Assembly (NCBI RefSeq): GCF_001425685.1
Contig: NZ_LMCY01000048.1
Coordinates: 209,651 to 273,650 of the forward strand
Origin: Massilia sp. Root335
Lineage (GTDB): Bacteria; Pseudomonadota; Gammaproteobacteria; Burkholderiales; Burkholderiaceae_D
DNA: 64,000 nucleotides
Reading direction: 5' to 3'
Shown: positions 28,721 through 37,706 of the stretch, in pieces
Layout of the letters: every line of letters starts with the position of its first letter
How positions within the stretch are numbered: the stretch's first letter is position 1
Made by a program: the position numbers and the translations under genes
Notes under the pieces: generated by a model
Seen by the model: the letters and a program-made list of their open reading frames with translations, nothing else
Databases searched by the model: none
What the model was told of the DNA's origin: nothing

Positions 28721-28819
28721 TGCTTCCGACGCGGGAAAGTGCGCCGGCACGTTGGAGCGGAAGGCCGCGAGCACGGCCTTCCGGTCGTCCGGGCGATAAC
28801 GTCTGATCTGCAATTGCAT
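28301..28819 (-). CDS. GNAT family N-acetyltransferase
   Basis: A 172-residue acetyltransferase-fold protein. The acetyl-CoA-binding stretch is VRADRHGTGIGRALLAYRL, matching the Q/R-x-x-G-x-G/A motif, followed by the late GNAT segment TAGFFRRCGFVEI. The start at 28819 (MQLQIRRYRPDD) fits the family; an in-frame ATG at 28861 would add 14 residues. The acceptor is unknown. About 420 bases of the gene are overlapped in antisense by the open C-terminal extension of the preceding transglutaminase-like frame. Confidence 0.87.
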   Translation of the reverse strand: MQLQIRRYRPDDRKAVLAAFRSNVPAHFPASEASWLRSALDDPDGPLFVAVDAGDIVGFGGYELSEFYDLGTLVFGLVRADRHGTGIGRALLAYRLLHMAGRKLRPRYVTVDTHPHTAGFFRRCGFVEIARWPGGYRSGRDRVDLRFDLTDEAVAALRARGWRDAFVRDARP

Positions 28820-29120
28820 GTCGGATGTGAATGGTTGATCGGCACCGCTATCTTCCCCCATCTGCCCTCATGCCGCCGGTGCGCACCGGTGCGATCCGCA
28901 GCCGGGCAAAATAAATCCGACATTCAATCCGAAATGCTTAGGCGATCCGGCGCAACGCCTGTATATTTCACCCTGCACCTCATCAAGTCGTCGTTATTGT
29001 TGGTTTCTTTCCCGTCTCGCCCGTCCGGGCATTCCCGTCTGATACCCCTCGGTTACATCTCTTGGTTGCGATGCACATCGGGCATTCCGCTCTCAACATC
29101 TATTGAATGAAGGTATCTAC

Positions 29121-29330
29121 ATGACGACTCAAACCGGCACCGTGAAATGGTTCAACGATTCCAAAGGCTTCGGCTTCATCGCGCCTGACGCAGGCGGCGA
29201 CGATCTGTTCGCGCACTTCAAGGACATCCAGTCGGAAGGCTTCAAGAGCCTGACCGAAAACCAGCGCGTCTCGTTCGAGCGCGCGCCCAGCCCGAAGGGC
29301 GACAAGGCAAGCAATATCCGCGCGATCTGA
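29121..29330 (+). CDS. Cold-shock protein (CspA family)
   Basis: A 69-residue single cold-shock domain that binds single-stranded nucleic acid and melts RNA structure. RNP1 KGFGFI and RNP2 DLFAHF are intact, and the fold starts with GTVKWFND. It lies downstream of about 250 bases without another gene, enough for the long structured leader usual for cold-shock mRNAs, and ends at a strong intrinsic terminator. Alternative in-frame start at 29103 lacks family support. Confidence 0.96.
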   Translation: MTTQTGTVKWFNDSKGFGFIAPDAGGDDLFAHFKDIQSEGFKSLTENQRVSFERAPSPKGDKASNIRAI

Positions 29331-29353
29331 CGTTCGCGCCTGCCGCATCCAGG

Positions 29354-29376
29354 GCCCGCTTCGAGCGGGCTTTTTT
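29354..29376 (+). terminator. Terminator of the cold-shock gene
   Basis: Stem gcccgct and agcgggc with a three-base loop, followed by six Ts. It lies 24 bases after the stop codon. Confidence 0.93.
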
Positions 29377-29452
29377 ACGTCTGCTCATCACGTCGCGCAC
29401 GCGACAGTTCGCGCGCCTTGTACGCCATGGCAATGGCCGTTACATTAGTGCC

Positions 29453-30883
29453 ATGCAACCCGATGAAACCATTACCGTCGAGGACGCCGTGCAGGTGCTG
29501 GCGATGGTCGGCGACCTGTCCATGGGCTTGCCGCCGGACCACTCGATCCGCACGGCCCGCCTCGCCGCGCGGATCTCGGAGGAAAACGGGGACGGTGCGG
29601 ATGCGTGCACGAGCACGCGCCTCGTCGCGCTGCTGCGCTGGTCGGGCAGCACGGCGACGGCGGCCGGGTTCGCGCACCTGCTGGGCGACGACGTGCGCGG
29701 CCGCCATGCGATGGTCACGCGCACGCTGTCCGGCCACAGCGGCCTCACGTTCGCCAACGTGCTGGCGCTGGCGCAGATGCAGTGCGAGGTGGCGGGCGAC
29801 ATCGCCGTGCTGCTCGGGTTGCCGGGCGACGTCGAGAACAGCCTGCGCCACCTGTTCGGCAGCCATCACCGCGGCGACATGCAGGATCTGCTGTTCGCCC
29901 CGAACATCCCGCGCGCCGTGTTCCACGTGCGCCTGGCCGGCGACCTCGAAGTGCTGGCGCCCGCGCACGGCACGGCCGGGGCCCTGCGCCTGATCGGCGA
30001 GCGCGCCGGCGTCAAATATCCGGTGACGCTGGTACAGCGCCTGTCGCCGCACGCGCAGGACTGGCTCGACATGCTCGAGGAGCCGTCGTGCGCGGCAGAC
30101 TACCCCGGCCACGACCGGCGCGTGCCGCTGTCGGTCGTGGCCGACGTCATCGAACTGAAACTGCCGTGGCTCACGGGCTATTCGCGTCGCGTCGCGGCAT
30201 TGGCGCGGCGCAGCGCGTCACTGGCCGGCATGCTGGCGCTGGAAGAAAGTCCGCTGGTGCGGGCCGCGCTGCTGCACGGCATCGGCAAGGCGGCGGTGCC
30301 GAACGTCGTGTGGGAACGGCCGGCCAAGCTCGATCCGGCCGACTGGGACCAGGTGCGCAAGGTGCCGTTCTGGACGGCACGCGCGGGCTCGCAGATCCCC
30401 GCGATCCAGGGCGAAGCGACGCTCGCCTCGTTCATCTACGAACGCCTCGACGGCAGCGGTTATTTCCGCAAGGCGCGCGCGGAATCCATGGGCATGCAGG
30501 AACGCCTGCTCGGCGCGGCCGCCGCGTTTATATCGCTGTGTTCGGCACGCCCGTGGCGGCCCGCGCACGGCGCCGCCGCCGCGTCGACCCTGATGACGGC
30601 GCAGGCGGCGGCCGGACGCTTCGACCGGCATGCCGTCGAGGCCGTCCTTGCCGCGGCGCACGGCGCGGTGCCGTCCGCGCCGGTGCGCGACCGCCTGCTG
30701 TCCGAACGCGAGCTGGAAGTGCTGCGCCACATCACCCACGGCGAGACGAGCCGCGAAGCCGCCCGCGCCATGCGGATCAGTCCGGCGAGCGTGCGCATGC
30801 ACGTCGACAATATCTTCCAGAAGCTGGAAGCGGGGTCGCGTCCCGCCGCCACGCTGAAGGCGCTGGCGCGCGGGCTCATCTGA
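29453..30883 (+). CDS. Degenerate HD-GYP-like protein with C-terminal LuxR-type DNA-binding domain (copy A)
   Basis: A 476-residue protein built like HD-domain/LuxR regulators: a tandem HD-GYP-like region (about residues 1-390) and a LuxR helix-turn-helix at the C-terminus (LSERELEVLRHI, SREAARAMRISPASVRMH). The metal-binding signature is lost: HD is HG in LLHGIGKAAVPN, the next His (usually HPYLT) is absent, HH is IY in FIYERLDGSGYF, and GYP reads GYF. Hence no phosphodiesterase activity is expected; it may sense a ligand and bind DNA. A paralogue lies at 32530-33954. Targets unknown. Confidence 0.85.
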   Translation: MQPDETITVEDAVQVLAMVGDLSMGLPPDHSIRTARLAARISEENGDGADACTSTRLVALLRWSGSTATAAGFAHLLGDDVRGRHAMVTRTLSGHSGLTFANVLALAQMQCEVAGDIAVLLGLPGDVENSLRHLFGSHHRGDMQDLLFAPNIPRAVFHVRLAGDLEVLAPAHGTAGALRLIGERAGVKYPVTLVQRLSPHAQDWLDMLEEPSCAADYPGHDRRVPLSVVADVIELKLPWLTGYSRRVAALARRSASLAGMLALEESPLVRAALLHGIGKAAVPNVVWERPAKLDPADWDQVRKVPFWTARAGSQIPAIQGEATLASFIYERLDGSGYFRKARAESMGMQERLLGAAAAFISLCSARPWRPAHGAAAASTLMTAQAAAGRFDRHAVEAVLAAAHGAVPSAPVRDRLLSERELEVLRHITHGETSREAARAMRISPASVRMHVDNIFQKLEAGSRPAATLKALARGLI

Positions 30884-30904
30884 GCGACCGGGTGCGCGTG
30901 CGCG

Positions 30905-31489
30905 TCAGTCCGTGTGCAGCTGCATCGTCGCGGCGTTCATCTTGCCTTCGCACACCATCGGAATGATGCGCAAGCTCTTGTCGATCGCTTCTTCGATGAG
31001 CGTCTGCTCTTCGCGGCGCGGACGATGCAGCACGAAGTCGGCCACGGCCTGCTGCAGGTTCAGCGTGCGCGGATGGCCGATGCCCAGGCGCAGGCGCCAG
31101 TAGTCCTGCGTGCCGAGCGCGGCCGTGATGTCCTTGAGGCCATTGTGTCCACCGGAGGAACCGCCGCGCTTGAGCTTGGCGGCGCCGGGTGGCAGGTCGA
31201 GCTCGTCGTGTACGACGAGGATCTCTTCCGGACCGACCTTGAAGAAGCGCGCCAGCCCGCCCACCGACTGGCCGGAGCGGTTCATGAACGTCAGCGGTTC
31301 GAGCAGCCAGACGTCCTTGCCCGAGATCGATGTCTTGGCGACCATGGCGTTGAAGCGCGACTCGCGCTGCAGATGGCAGCCGGGCAAGGAGTTGGCGAGG
31401 TTGTCGACCAGCCAGAAGCCGGCGTTGTGACGGGTTTGTTCATATTCCGGGCCGGGGTTGCCGAGGCCGACGATCAGGCGGATGTGCAT
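30905..31489 (-). CDS. pth: Peptidyl-tRNA hydrolase
   Basis: Pth cleaves the ester bond of peptidyl-tRNAs released from stalled ribosomes. The 194-residue product shows the family opening [19 protein letters not shown], including the catalytic His in RHNAG, and the later HDELDLPPG and GHNGL motifs. Length normal. In this lineage pth usually sits between rplY and ychF; here it is separated from rplY by a hydrolase gene and one HD/LuxR paralogue. Confidence 0.97.
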   Translation of the reverse strand: MHIRLIVGLGNPGPEYEQTRHNAGFWLVDNLANSLPGCHLQRESRFNAMVAKTSISGKDVWLLEPLTFMNRSGQSVGGLARFFKVGPEEILVVHDELDLPPGAAKLKRGGSSGGHNGLKDITAALGTQDYWRLRLGIGHPRTLNLQQAVADFVLHRPRREEQTLIEEAIDKSLRIIPMVCEGKMNAATMQLHTD

Positions 31490-31599
31490 AAAACATCAAT
31501 CAGTGCGTGTAAAACTCCGATTATCGCGGAAATTCGCATGCGCTGATCTGTTAGATGACGGCAAACGCGGCGGCCGTGCAGCCGCCGCGTCATCATCAC

Positions 31600-32379
31600 T
31601 TATTTACTGGCCGCCACCGCCTCCAGGATGACGCGGGCGACGTCCGCCGGACGCGACTGCTGCGGCACGTGGCTGGTCGGCAGCTCCGTCGTCTTCGCGC
31701 CGATGGTTTTGGCGAACGCGCGCTCCAGGTCGGGCTGGATCATGCGGTCGTTCTTGCTGACGATGTACCAGCTCGGGTGGTTCTTCCACGCGGCGACCGT
31801 CGTCTTTTCGCCGAAGGCCTTCACGGCGATCGGGCCTTGCGTGGCGGCCATCACGGCGGCGTGCTCGGCCGGCACGTCCTGGGCGAAATTCTCGTGCAAC
31901 GCGGCCGGCGACAGGCTGGCGAAGCCGAACTTGTCGACCGTCAGTTTGGTGATGCCCGGCGCGGGCGGCAGGTCCTTGCCGAGGTCGCTGGTCGCCTGGC
32001 CGGCGTTCGGCGCGAAGGCGGCCACGTAGACGAGGCTCGCGACCTTGTCGCCGGCGCCCGCTTCCGTGATCACGGTGCCGCCCCAGGAGTGGCCGACCAG
32101 CACGACCTTGCCGGGCTGGTTGTCGATCGCGCGTTTCGTCGCGGCCACGTCGTCGGCCAGCGACGTCAGGCTGTTCTGCACGGCCGTGACTTTGATGCCC
32201 TTGGCCTGCAGCAGCGGGATCACCTTGGCCCAGTCGGAGCCGTCGGCGAACGCGCCGTGGACGATGACGACGGACGGTTGCGCGGCGGCGGTGGCGGCGT
32301 GCGCGGCACCGGTGCCGGCGGCGGCGATGGCGGCCGCGGCGGCCAGGTTGCGCAGGGTGGTGGAAATCGATGCTTTCAT
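31600..32379 (-). CDS. Exported alpha/beta hydrolase
   Basis: A 259-residue alpha/beta-hydrolase with a signal peptide ending near GAAHAATA (about residue 28). The nucleophile elbow is GHSWGG, the oxyanion strand VVIVHGAFADGSDW, and the closing His lies in PTSHVPQQSRP, as in the esterase/RsbQ-like family often annotated as salicylate-esterase-like. The ATG at 32379 has a clean aaggag. It is divergent from the HD/LuxR gene that starts at 32530, which makes that regulator a possible controller. Substrate unknown; expected in the periplasm. Confidence 0.88.
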   Translation of the reverse strand: MKASISTTLRNLAAAAAIAAAGTGAAHAATAAAQPSVVIVHGAFADGSDWAKVIPLLQAKGIKVTAVQNSLTSLADDVAATKRAIDNQPGKVVLVGHSWGGTVITEAGAGDKVASLVYVAAFAPNAGQATSDLGKDLPPAPGITKLTVDKFGFASLSPAALHENFAQDVPAEHAAVMAATQGPIAVKAFGEKTTVAAWKNHPSWYIVSKNDRMIQPDLERAFAKTIGAKTTELPTSHVPQQSRPADVARVILEAVAASK

Positions 32380-32529
32380 GATGGCTCCTTGGGTTCGTTG
32401 TCGGGGTGTCGATGGAAGCCAGTGTAGAGAATCGGCTCCGGCAGGAGTATCGGTCGATCGACCGACCCCGGCGCCTGCCGAAAGACCGGGCGGCTTGCGG
32501 GCACGCGTCATTGTCACTACAGTACCGGC

Positions 32530-33954
32530 ATGCAAATCGACAACACCGTCTCCGTCGAAGATGCCGTCCAGGCCCTGGCCCTCGTCGGCGACCTCTCCAT
32601 GGGCCAGCCGACCGACGGCTCGATCCGCGCCGCGCGCCTGGCCGCGCGCCTCGCGCAGGCCGACGGCGCCGCGCCCGATGCCTGTGCCCACGCCCGGCTC
32701 GTGGCGCTGCTGCGCTGGTCCGGCTGCACGGCCAATGCGTCCGGCTTCTCCACCTTGCTCGGCGACGACGTCGGCGGACGCGACGCCATGCTCACCCACA
32801 CGCTGCCGCCGAACCACCCGCTGACCGTCACGAGCGTGACGCCGCTGGCGCGCATCCATTGCGAGGTGTCGGGCGACATCGCCGGCCTGCTGGGTCTGCC
32901 GGCGGAAGTCGAGGCCGGCCTGCGCCACGTCTGGGAACATTACGACGGCAATGGCTTGCCGGAACGGCTGAGCGGAGCGGCCATCCCGACCGCCGTCTAT
33001 TACACGAGCCTGGCCGGCGATCTCGAAATCCTCGCGCGCACGCACGGCCTGGAGGATGCGCTGCGGATGATCGGCAACATGGCCGACCGCAAGTACCCGG
33101 CGGCGCTCGTGCGTACGCTCACCGGTCACGCCCAGGGTTGGCTGGACGAGCTGGACATGCCGGCGCCCGCCGCGGACGCCCCGCTGCTGACGCGGCAGGT
33201 GCCCTTGAGCATCGTCGCGGACATGATCGAGCTGAAGCTGCCCTGGCTGGCGGGCTATTCGCGCAAGGTGGCCGGGCTGGCCGAAGCGGCCGCCGTGCAC
33301 GCCGACTTGTCTCCGGCCCAACGGCAATGCCTGGGCCGCGCCGCGCTCATCCACGGCATCGGCCGTGCGGCCGTGCCGAACACGGTGTGGGAACGGGACG
33401 GCCGGCTCAGCGCCGCCGACTGGGAAAAGATCCGCCTCGTGCCGTACTGGACCGCGCGTGCCGGCGTCCAGATCCCGTCGCTGCGTCTCGAAGCCGCGCT
33501 GGCGTCGCACGCGTACGAGCGGCTGGACGGCAGCGGCTATTTCCGCAACCTGGACGCCGATGCGCTCGGCCTGCCGCACCGCCTGCTCGCGGCCGCGTGC
33601 GCCTACGTGGCGCTGTGCATGCCGCGCCCGTGGCGTCCCGCATATGCCCCGCATGAGGCCGCACGTGTGCTGGCGGAGCAGGCCGGCGCGTTCGATGCGG
33701 CCGCCGTGCGCTGCGTGATCGCGGCGGCCGGCGGTGCGGCGCCGGCGAGCACGCCGCGCAAGAACGTGCTGTCGGAGCGCGAGATCGAAGTCCTGCGCCG
33801 GATCAGCCTGGGAGAGAGCAACAAGGAAGCGGCCAGGGTCATGCGGATCAGTCCGTCGACCGTGCGCACGCACGTGGAAAGCATCTTCCGCAAGCTCGCG
33901 TGTTCGACGCGCGCCGCGGCCACGCTCAAGGCGCTGACCCTGGGCCTCATCTAA
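32530..33954 (+). CDS. Degenerate HD-GYP-like protein with C-terminal LuxR-type DNA-binding domain (copy B)
   Basis: A 474-residue paralogue of the protein at 29453-30883, similar along its full length. The first half still shows the HD-GYP echo VWEHYDGNGLPERL, more intact than in copy A. In the second half the metal ligands are replaced: HG in IHGIGRAAVPN, VPYWT where HPYLT is usual, and AY instead of HH in HAYERLDGSGYF. The C-terminal LuxR helix-turn-helix reads LSEREIEVLRRI, then SNKEAARVMRISPSTVRTHV. Probably a DNA-binding regulator with an inactive sensory module. It is divergent from the exported hydrolase gene, with about 150 bases between. Confidence 0.86.
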   Translation: MQIDNTVSVEDAVQALALVGDLSMGQPTDGSIRAARLAARLAQADGAAPDACAHARLVALLRWSGCTANASGFSTLLGDDVGGRDAMLTHTLPPNHPLTVTSVTPLARIHCEVSGDIAGLLGLPAEVEAGLRHVWEHYDGNGLPERLSGAAIPTAVYYTSLAGDLEILARTHGLEDALRMIGNMADRKYPAALVRTLTGHAQGWLDELDMPAPAADAPLLTRQVPLSIVADMIELKLPWLAGYSRKVAGLAEAAAVHADLSPAQRQCLGRAALIHGIGRAAVPNTVWERDGRLSAADWEKIRLVPYWTARAGVQIPSLRLEAALASHAYERLDGSGYFRNLDADALGLPHRLLAAACAYVALCMPRPWRPAYAPHEAARVLAEQAGAFDAAAVRCVIAAAGGAAPASTPRKNVLSEREIEVLRRISLGESNKEAARVMRISPSTVRTHVESIFRKLACSTRAAATLKALTLGLI

Positions 33955-33970
33955 AACACCGGGCAACAAA

Positions 33971-34001
33971 AAACCCGCCGGACTCGCGTCGCGACGGGTT
34001 T
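33971..34001. terminator. Bidirectional terminator between copy B and rplY
   Basis: Arms aaacccgccg and cgacgggttt pair with one mismatch around an 11-base loop; on the minus strand it is preceded and followed by A/T runs (aacaaaaaaccc on the plus strand). It sits between convergent genes and can serve both. Confidence 0.7.
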
Positions 34002-34040
34002 GATGTGCACCGCCGGACGAGCCGGCGGCCAGCGCAGGAA

Positions 34041-34628
34041 TTACTCTGCAGCGGCTTCGGCCGTTGCGGCGCCGCGCGGGATCGACGAGGTGGCGACGGT
34101 CTGGTCCTGGCCGTGGGCGACGACGGTCACGCCTTCCGGCAGGTTCAGCTGCGACACGTGGATCGACTGGCCGGCTTCCAGCGTCGACAGGTCGACGGTG
34201 ATGAATTCCGGCAGCTGGCTCGGCAGGCAGGAGATTTCCAGTTCGTTCAGCACGTGCGACACGATGGCGCCGCTCAGCTTGACTGCCGGCGAGATCTCGG
34301 CGTTGACGAAGTGCAGGGCGACCTTGGTGTGGATCGACTGCGAAGCGTCGACGCGCTGGAAGTCAGCGTGCAGGACCAGTTGCTTGTATGCGTGCATCTG
34401 GAAGTCGCGCAGCAGGACTTTCTGCGCCTTGCCGTCCAGTTCCAGATCCAGGACGGAACCGTGGAAAGCTTCTTTCTTGAGCGCGTGATACAACGCGTTG
34501 CCATCCAGGGCGATCAGTTCCGGGGCAGCTGCGCCACCGTAGATGATGCCCGGGGTCTGGCCGGCGTTGCGCAGGCGGCGGCTCGCTCCGGTCCCCTGCT
34601 GAGTGCGTGCAAATGCGACTACTTTCAT
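34041..34628 (-). CDS. rplY: 50S ribosomal protein L25 (CTC type)
   Basis: A 195-residue L25/general-stress CTC protein: the N-terminal domain binds 5S rRNA (opening [18 protein letters not shown], then PGIIYGG), and the C-terminal TL5-type beta domain follows from about residue 100. An Ala/Glu-rich tail ends the protein. It is downstream of prs on the same strand with about 240 bases between, part of the usual prs-rplY-pth order. Confidence 0.97.
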   Translation of the reverse strand: MKVVAFARTQQGTGASRRLRNAGQTPGIIYGGAAAPELIALDGNALYHALKKEAFHGSVLDLELDGKAQKVLLRDFQMHAYKQLVLHADFQRVDASQSIHTKVALHFVNAEISPAVKLSGAIVSHVLNELEISCLPSQLPEFITVDLSTLEAGQSIHVSQLNLPEGVTVVAHGQDQTVATSSIPRGAATAEAAAE

Positions 34629-34829
34629 GGTGTTACTCCAAGTGTGGGCCCGAATGCCGGCACATGCCGGCCCGGTTGCCCGGGTTGTGATGTCCCCGCG
34701 ACCAGGGACATCGATAAAGAGCGCGCTCGCGCACGCTCAAGAAATTCTGTACAGCTTGATGCGTCAACGGCGCGCCGGCTTTTTGCCCTGCGCGCCGTGT
34801 TGTACGGACCGTTTGCGTTCGACACGCAG

Positions 34830-34851
34830 GGTGGGCTCCCCCGAGCCCACC
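34830..34851 (-). terminator. Hairpin downstream of prs
   Basis: Stem ggtgggctc and gagcccacc with a four-base loop, 16 bases after the prs stop. No T-run, so termination strength is uncertain; the sequence resembles the GTGGGC repeats at 12597 and 57050. The remainder of 34629-34829 shows no gene. Confidence 0.5.
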
Positions 34852-34866
34852 ATGCATACCGCGAAA

Positions 34867-35817
34867 TTAATCGACGAACAGCGAAATGACCGAATCGCCC
34901 TTGACGATACGCTTGAACGTCTCGGCCAGCAGCGGTGCGCAGGTCAGCTGGCGGATTTTGCCGCACGCCTGGGCAGCCGGGCTCAGCGGGATCGTGTCGG
35001 TCACGACCAGTTCGTCCAGCGGCGAGTTCGCGATTCGCTCGATCGCCGGGCCGGACAGCACCGGGTGCGTGCAATACGCGACGACTTTCTTCGCGCCACG
35101 CTCTTTCAGCACTTCGGCGGCCTTGGTCAGCGTGCCGGCAGTGTCGACCATGTCGTCCATGATCACGCAGTTGCGGCCTTCGACTTCACCGATGATGTTC
35201 ATGACTTCCGACACGTTCGCCTTCGGACGGCGCTTGTCGATGATCGCCAGGTCGCAGCCGAGGCGCTTGGCCAGCGCACGGGCGCGCACCACGCCGCCGA
35301 CGTCCGGCGACACGACGAGCAGGTCGTCGTAGTTGCGCTTCTGCAGGTCGCCCAGCAGCAGCGGCGATGCGTAGATGTTATCGACCGGAATATCGAAGAA
35401 TCCCTGGATCTGGTCCGCGTGCAGGTCCATGATCAGGACGCGCTCGACGCCCGCTTCCTGGAGCATGTTGGCGACGACCTTGGCCGAGATCGCGACGCGC
35501 GCGGAACGCGGACGGCGATCCTGGCGGGCATAGCCGAAGTAGGGAATCGCCGCGGTGATGCGGCCTGCCGATGCGCGCTTGAGCGCGTCGACCATCAGCA
35601 TGATTTCCATCAGGCTGTCATTGGTGGGAGCGCAGGTCGATTGCAGAACGAACACGTCCTTGCCACGAACGTTCTCGTTGATTTCGACCATTACTTCGCC
35701 GTCGGAGAACTTCGAAACGACTGCCTTGCCGAGAGGAATGCCGAGGTTTTTTGCGACCCCTTCTGCTAGCGCCGGATTGGCATTGCCGGTAAAAACCATC
35801 AGGTTTTCGTAAGCCAT
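34867..35817 (-). CDS. prs: Ribose-phosphate pyrophosphokinase
   Basis: A 316-residue PRPP synthase that makes phosphoribosyl pyrophosphate from ribose 5-phosphate and ATP for nucleotide, histidine and tryptophan synthesis. Landmarks are the ATP-site [10 protein letters not shown], metal/PRPP sites in [11 protein letters not shown] and the PRPP loop DDMVDTAGT. The ATG at 35817 is the family start; an in-frame ATG farther upstream at 35895 would add 26 unlikely residues. It lies downstream of the tRNA-Gln gene, separated by a strong terminator. Confidence 0.98.
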   Translation of the reverse strand: MAYENLMVFTGNANPALAEGVAKNLGIPLGKAVVSKFSDGEVMVEINENVRGKDVFVLQSTCAPTNDSLMEIMLMVDALKRASAGRITAAIPYFGYARQDRRPRSARVAISAKVVANMLQEAGVERVLIMDLHADQIQGFFDIPVDNIYASPLLLGDLQKRNYDDLLVVSPDVGGVVRARALAKRLGCDLAIIDKRRPKANVSEVMNIIGEVEGRNCVIMDDMVDTAGTLTKAAEVLKERGAKKVVAYCTHPVLSGPAIERIANSPLDELVVTDTIPLSPAAQACGKIRQLTCAPLLAETFKRIVKGDSVISLFVD

Positions 35818-35893
35818 GGGAGTCCCAGAGATGTAAGCGTTGAAAGAAGAACTTGAAAAGCAGCTAATCGTCGGATGATTAACGCTGAACCAC

Positions 35894-35923
35894 AAAAAAA
35901 AATGAGCCGCTCATTGGCGGCTC
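35894..35923 (-). terminator. Terminator between tRNA-Gln and prs
   Basis: On the minus strand, stem gagccgc and gcggctc is followed by A and then nine Ts. It ends transcription of the tRNA gene, so prs needs its own promoter in 35818-35893. Confidence 0.9.
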
Positions 35924-35978
35924 CATTTTTATCTGCCTGCTGGAGCACTCGTCATCGTCAGCTCAGGCAAAGAAACTT

Positions 35979-36055
35979 TGGCAGGGGAACAAGGATTCGA
36001 ACCTTGGTATGCCGGAATCAAAATCCGGTGCCTTAACCAGCTTGGCGATTCCCCT
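35979..36055 (-). tRNA. tRNA-Gln (anticodon UUG)
   Basis: A 77-base cloverleaf on the minus strand with encoded CCA. Acceptor arms are AGGGGAA and TTCCCCT; the anticodon stem CCGGA/TCCGG encloses the loop TTTTGAT, giving anticodon TTG. The T arm is CAAGG-TTCGAAT-CCTTG. Its position between ispE and prs is the usual one in betaproteobacteria. Confidence 0.97.
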
Positions 36056-36128
36056 ACACTGAAACTTACAGCTCGTCGCTGCACTTGATTATTATATCGT
36101 CAAATGCGTCGACAGGCAAAATTTTATT

Positions 36129-37028
36129 CTACAACTCATTGATTTGCAAGAGCGATTTCATCGGATGTCGCCGCAGCGCCATTGCTTTCCACGCTCTCCA
36201 CCGCCCCGGCACCTGCCTCAGTACCCGTTCAGCTTCCTGCTCTGTGGAAAATGCGCAAAACACGCACGATCCGGAACCAGTCATCCTGGCCGCCCCGTAA
36301 CCACCCAACCATTCGATCGCCTCGGCTACCGGCGGGAACAGGCGGGCTGCCACGTCCTGCAAATCATTCTTTCCGAAGCCAATCAAATCCTTCGATTCGA
36401 CATGTCGTCTGGAAAAGTCCGATATTGTGATGGCTTTCGTGTCTCTTGTCAAATCCGGGGCAGTAAAAATCCCGACAGTAGGCACGGCGACGCCGGGCTC
36501 GATGACGACGTACCAGCAATCCGGCCCCGGCACGGCCTGCAAGGCCTCGCCCACGCCCTCCGCGAATGCCGTCTCGCCGAACAGGAAGAACGGGATGTCG
36601 GCGCCCAGCGGCAGCCCCAGCGCGATCAATTCCGCATCCGTCAGGCCGGCCTGCCACAGGTGATTGGCCGCCATCAACGCCGTGGCCGCATCGGACGAGC
36701 CGCCGCCCAGCCCGCCACCCATCGGCAGCCGCTTCTCGACCGCGACGTCGATGCCCGGCGGCAGGCGGCCGTGGCGGCGTGCGTATTCCGCCTGCAACGC
36801 GCGCAGGGCACGCACGATCAGGTCCTGCTCCTCGGGCACGCCGGGCACGTCCGTCGTGCGATTGACGCGCTCGTCGGCGCGCAGGTCGAAGTGCAAGGTG
36901 TCGCCGCGGTCGATGAGCTGGAACACGGATTGCAGCAGGTGGTAGCCGTCCGGCCGGCGGCCGACGACGTGCAGGAACAGGTTCAGCTTGGCCGGCGCCG
37001 GGCAGTCGTGCAGAGACGTCGCACGCAT
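36129..37028 (-). CDS. ispE: 4-diphosphocytidyl-2-C-methyl-D-erythritol kinase
   Basis: IspE phosphorylates CDP-methylerythritol in the MEP pathway to isoprenoids. The 299-residue GHMP kinase has APAKLNLFLHV at the N-terminus with the catalytic Lys, the ATP loop PMGGGLGGGSSDAA, and the later GSGSCVF motif. It begins one base after the lolB stop, so the two are co-transcribed, and it runs toward the tRNA-Gln gene. Confidence 0.97.
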   Translation of the reverse strand: MRATSLHDCPAPAKLNLFLHVVGRRPDGYHLLQSVFQLIDRGDTLHFDLRADERVNRTTDVPGVPEEQDLIVRALRALQAEYARRHGRLPPGIDVAVEKRLPMGGGLGGGSSDAATALMAANHLWQAGLTDAELIALGLPLGADIPFFLFGETAFAEGVGEALQAVPGPDCWYVVIEPGVAVPTVGIFTAPDLTRDTKAITISDFSRRHVESKDLIGFGKNDLQDVAARLFPPVAEAIEWLGGYGAARMTGSGSCVFCAFSTEQEAERVLRQVPGRWRAWKAMALRRHPMKSLLQINEL

Positions 37029-37029
37029 G

Positions 37030-37644
37030 TCACGCCACCGGATCGATGACGATGCGGATCGTCAGCGCATCGCCGACGGCCGTCGTGCTGCGCTCGGCAT
37101 CGATGCGGCGCGGCGTCGGGGCGCCCTGCGGCCCGTTCTGCCATTCCACGAAACGCAGGCGCCAGCCATCGTTCGTGACGACGCTGTCGTGCGCGGGCGA
37201 CGCGGCAAACCGCTTGCCGCCCGCATCGACGGCATAGCCCTGCAGCCAGTCGCGCAGGCCGCTCACGGGCAAGGTCCAGCCGAGCGCTTTCGCGGTCAGC
37301 GTATCGATGTCCTTTTCCACGCGGGGCTGGCGGCCGGACTGGGTCAGCGTCGCGGTCTCGGGCGTGACCGTGATCTCGGCCACGGTCTGGCCCAGCGGCG
37401 AGAACAGCGCGACGTCGATGCGGCCCGGACGCTGTACCCACGTGAAATTGCCGTTGATCGATTGCGGCTGACCGTCTTTCGAGTAATTCGCGGCCAGCCG
37501 GCCGTTCAGGTCGATCGTGTCGCGGTAGGCGCCCACCTGGGCGGCCGGGTTGGCGAGCGGGACGTTGCTGGTGGTGGCGCATCCGGCCAGGGCGGCGGAG
37601 AAGGCGAAAGCGCAAGCGAAACGGGAAAGACGGTGCATCGGCAT
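37030..37644 (-). CDS. lolB: Outer-membrane lipoprotein insertion factor LolB
   Basis: A 204-residue lipoprotein with the lipobox LAGC (Cys at about residue 22) and the LolB fold pattern: NGRLAANYS near the start, then WVQRPGRIDVALFSPLGQ and a central LPVSGLRDWLQG. LolB takes lipoproteins from LolA and inserts them into the outer membrane. It lies between the TPR lipoprotein gene and ispE, all leftward, a conserved arrangement. Confidence 0.95.
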   Translation of the reverse strand: MPMHRLSRFACAFAFSAALAGCATTSNVPLANPAAQVGAYRDTIDLNGRLAANYSKDGQPQSINGNFTWVQRPGRIDVALFSPLGQTVAEITVTPETATLTQSGRQPRVEKDIDTLTAKALGWTLPVSGLRDWLQGYAVDAGGKRFAASPAHDSVVTNDGWRLRFVEWQNGPQGAPTPRRIDAERSTTAVGDALTIRIVIDPVA

Positions 37645-37706
37645 GGAATCAATCAGTGAACAGGATGGACTGACGGACGCCGCAGCGTCCGTCCATTGTC
37701 ATTATT

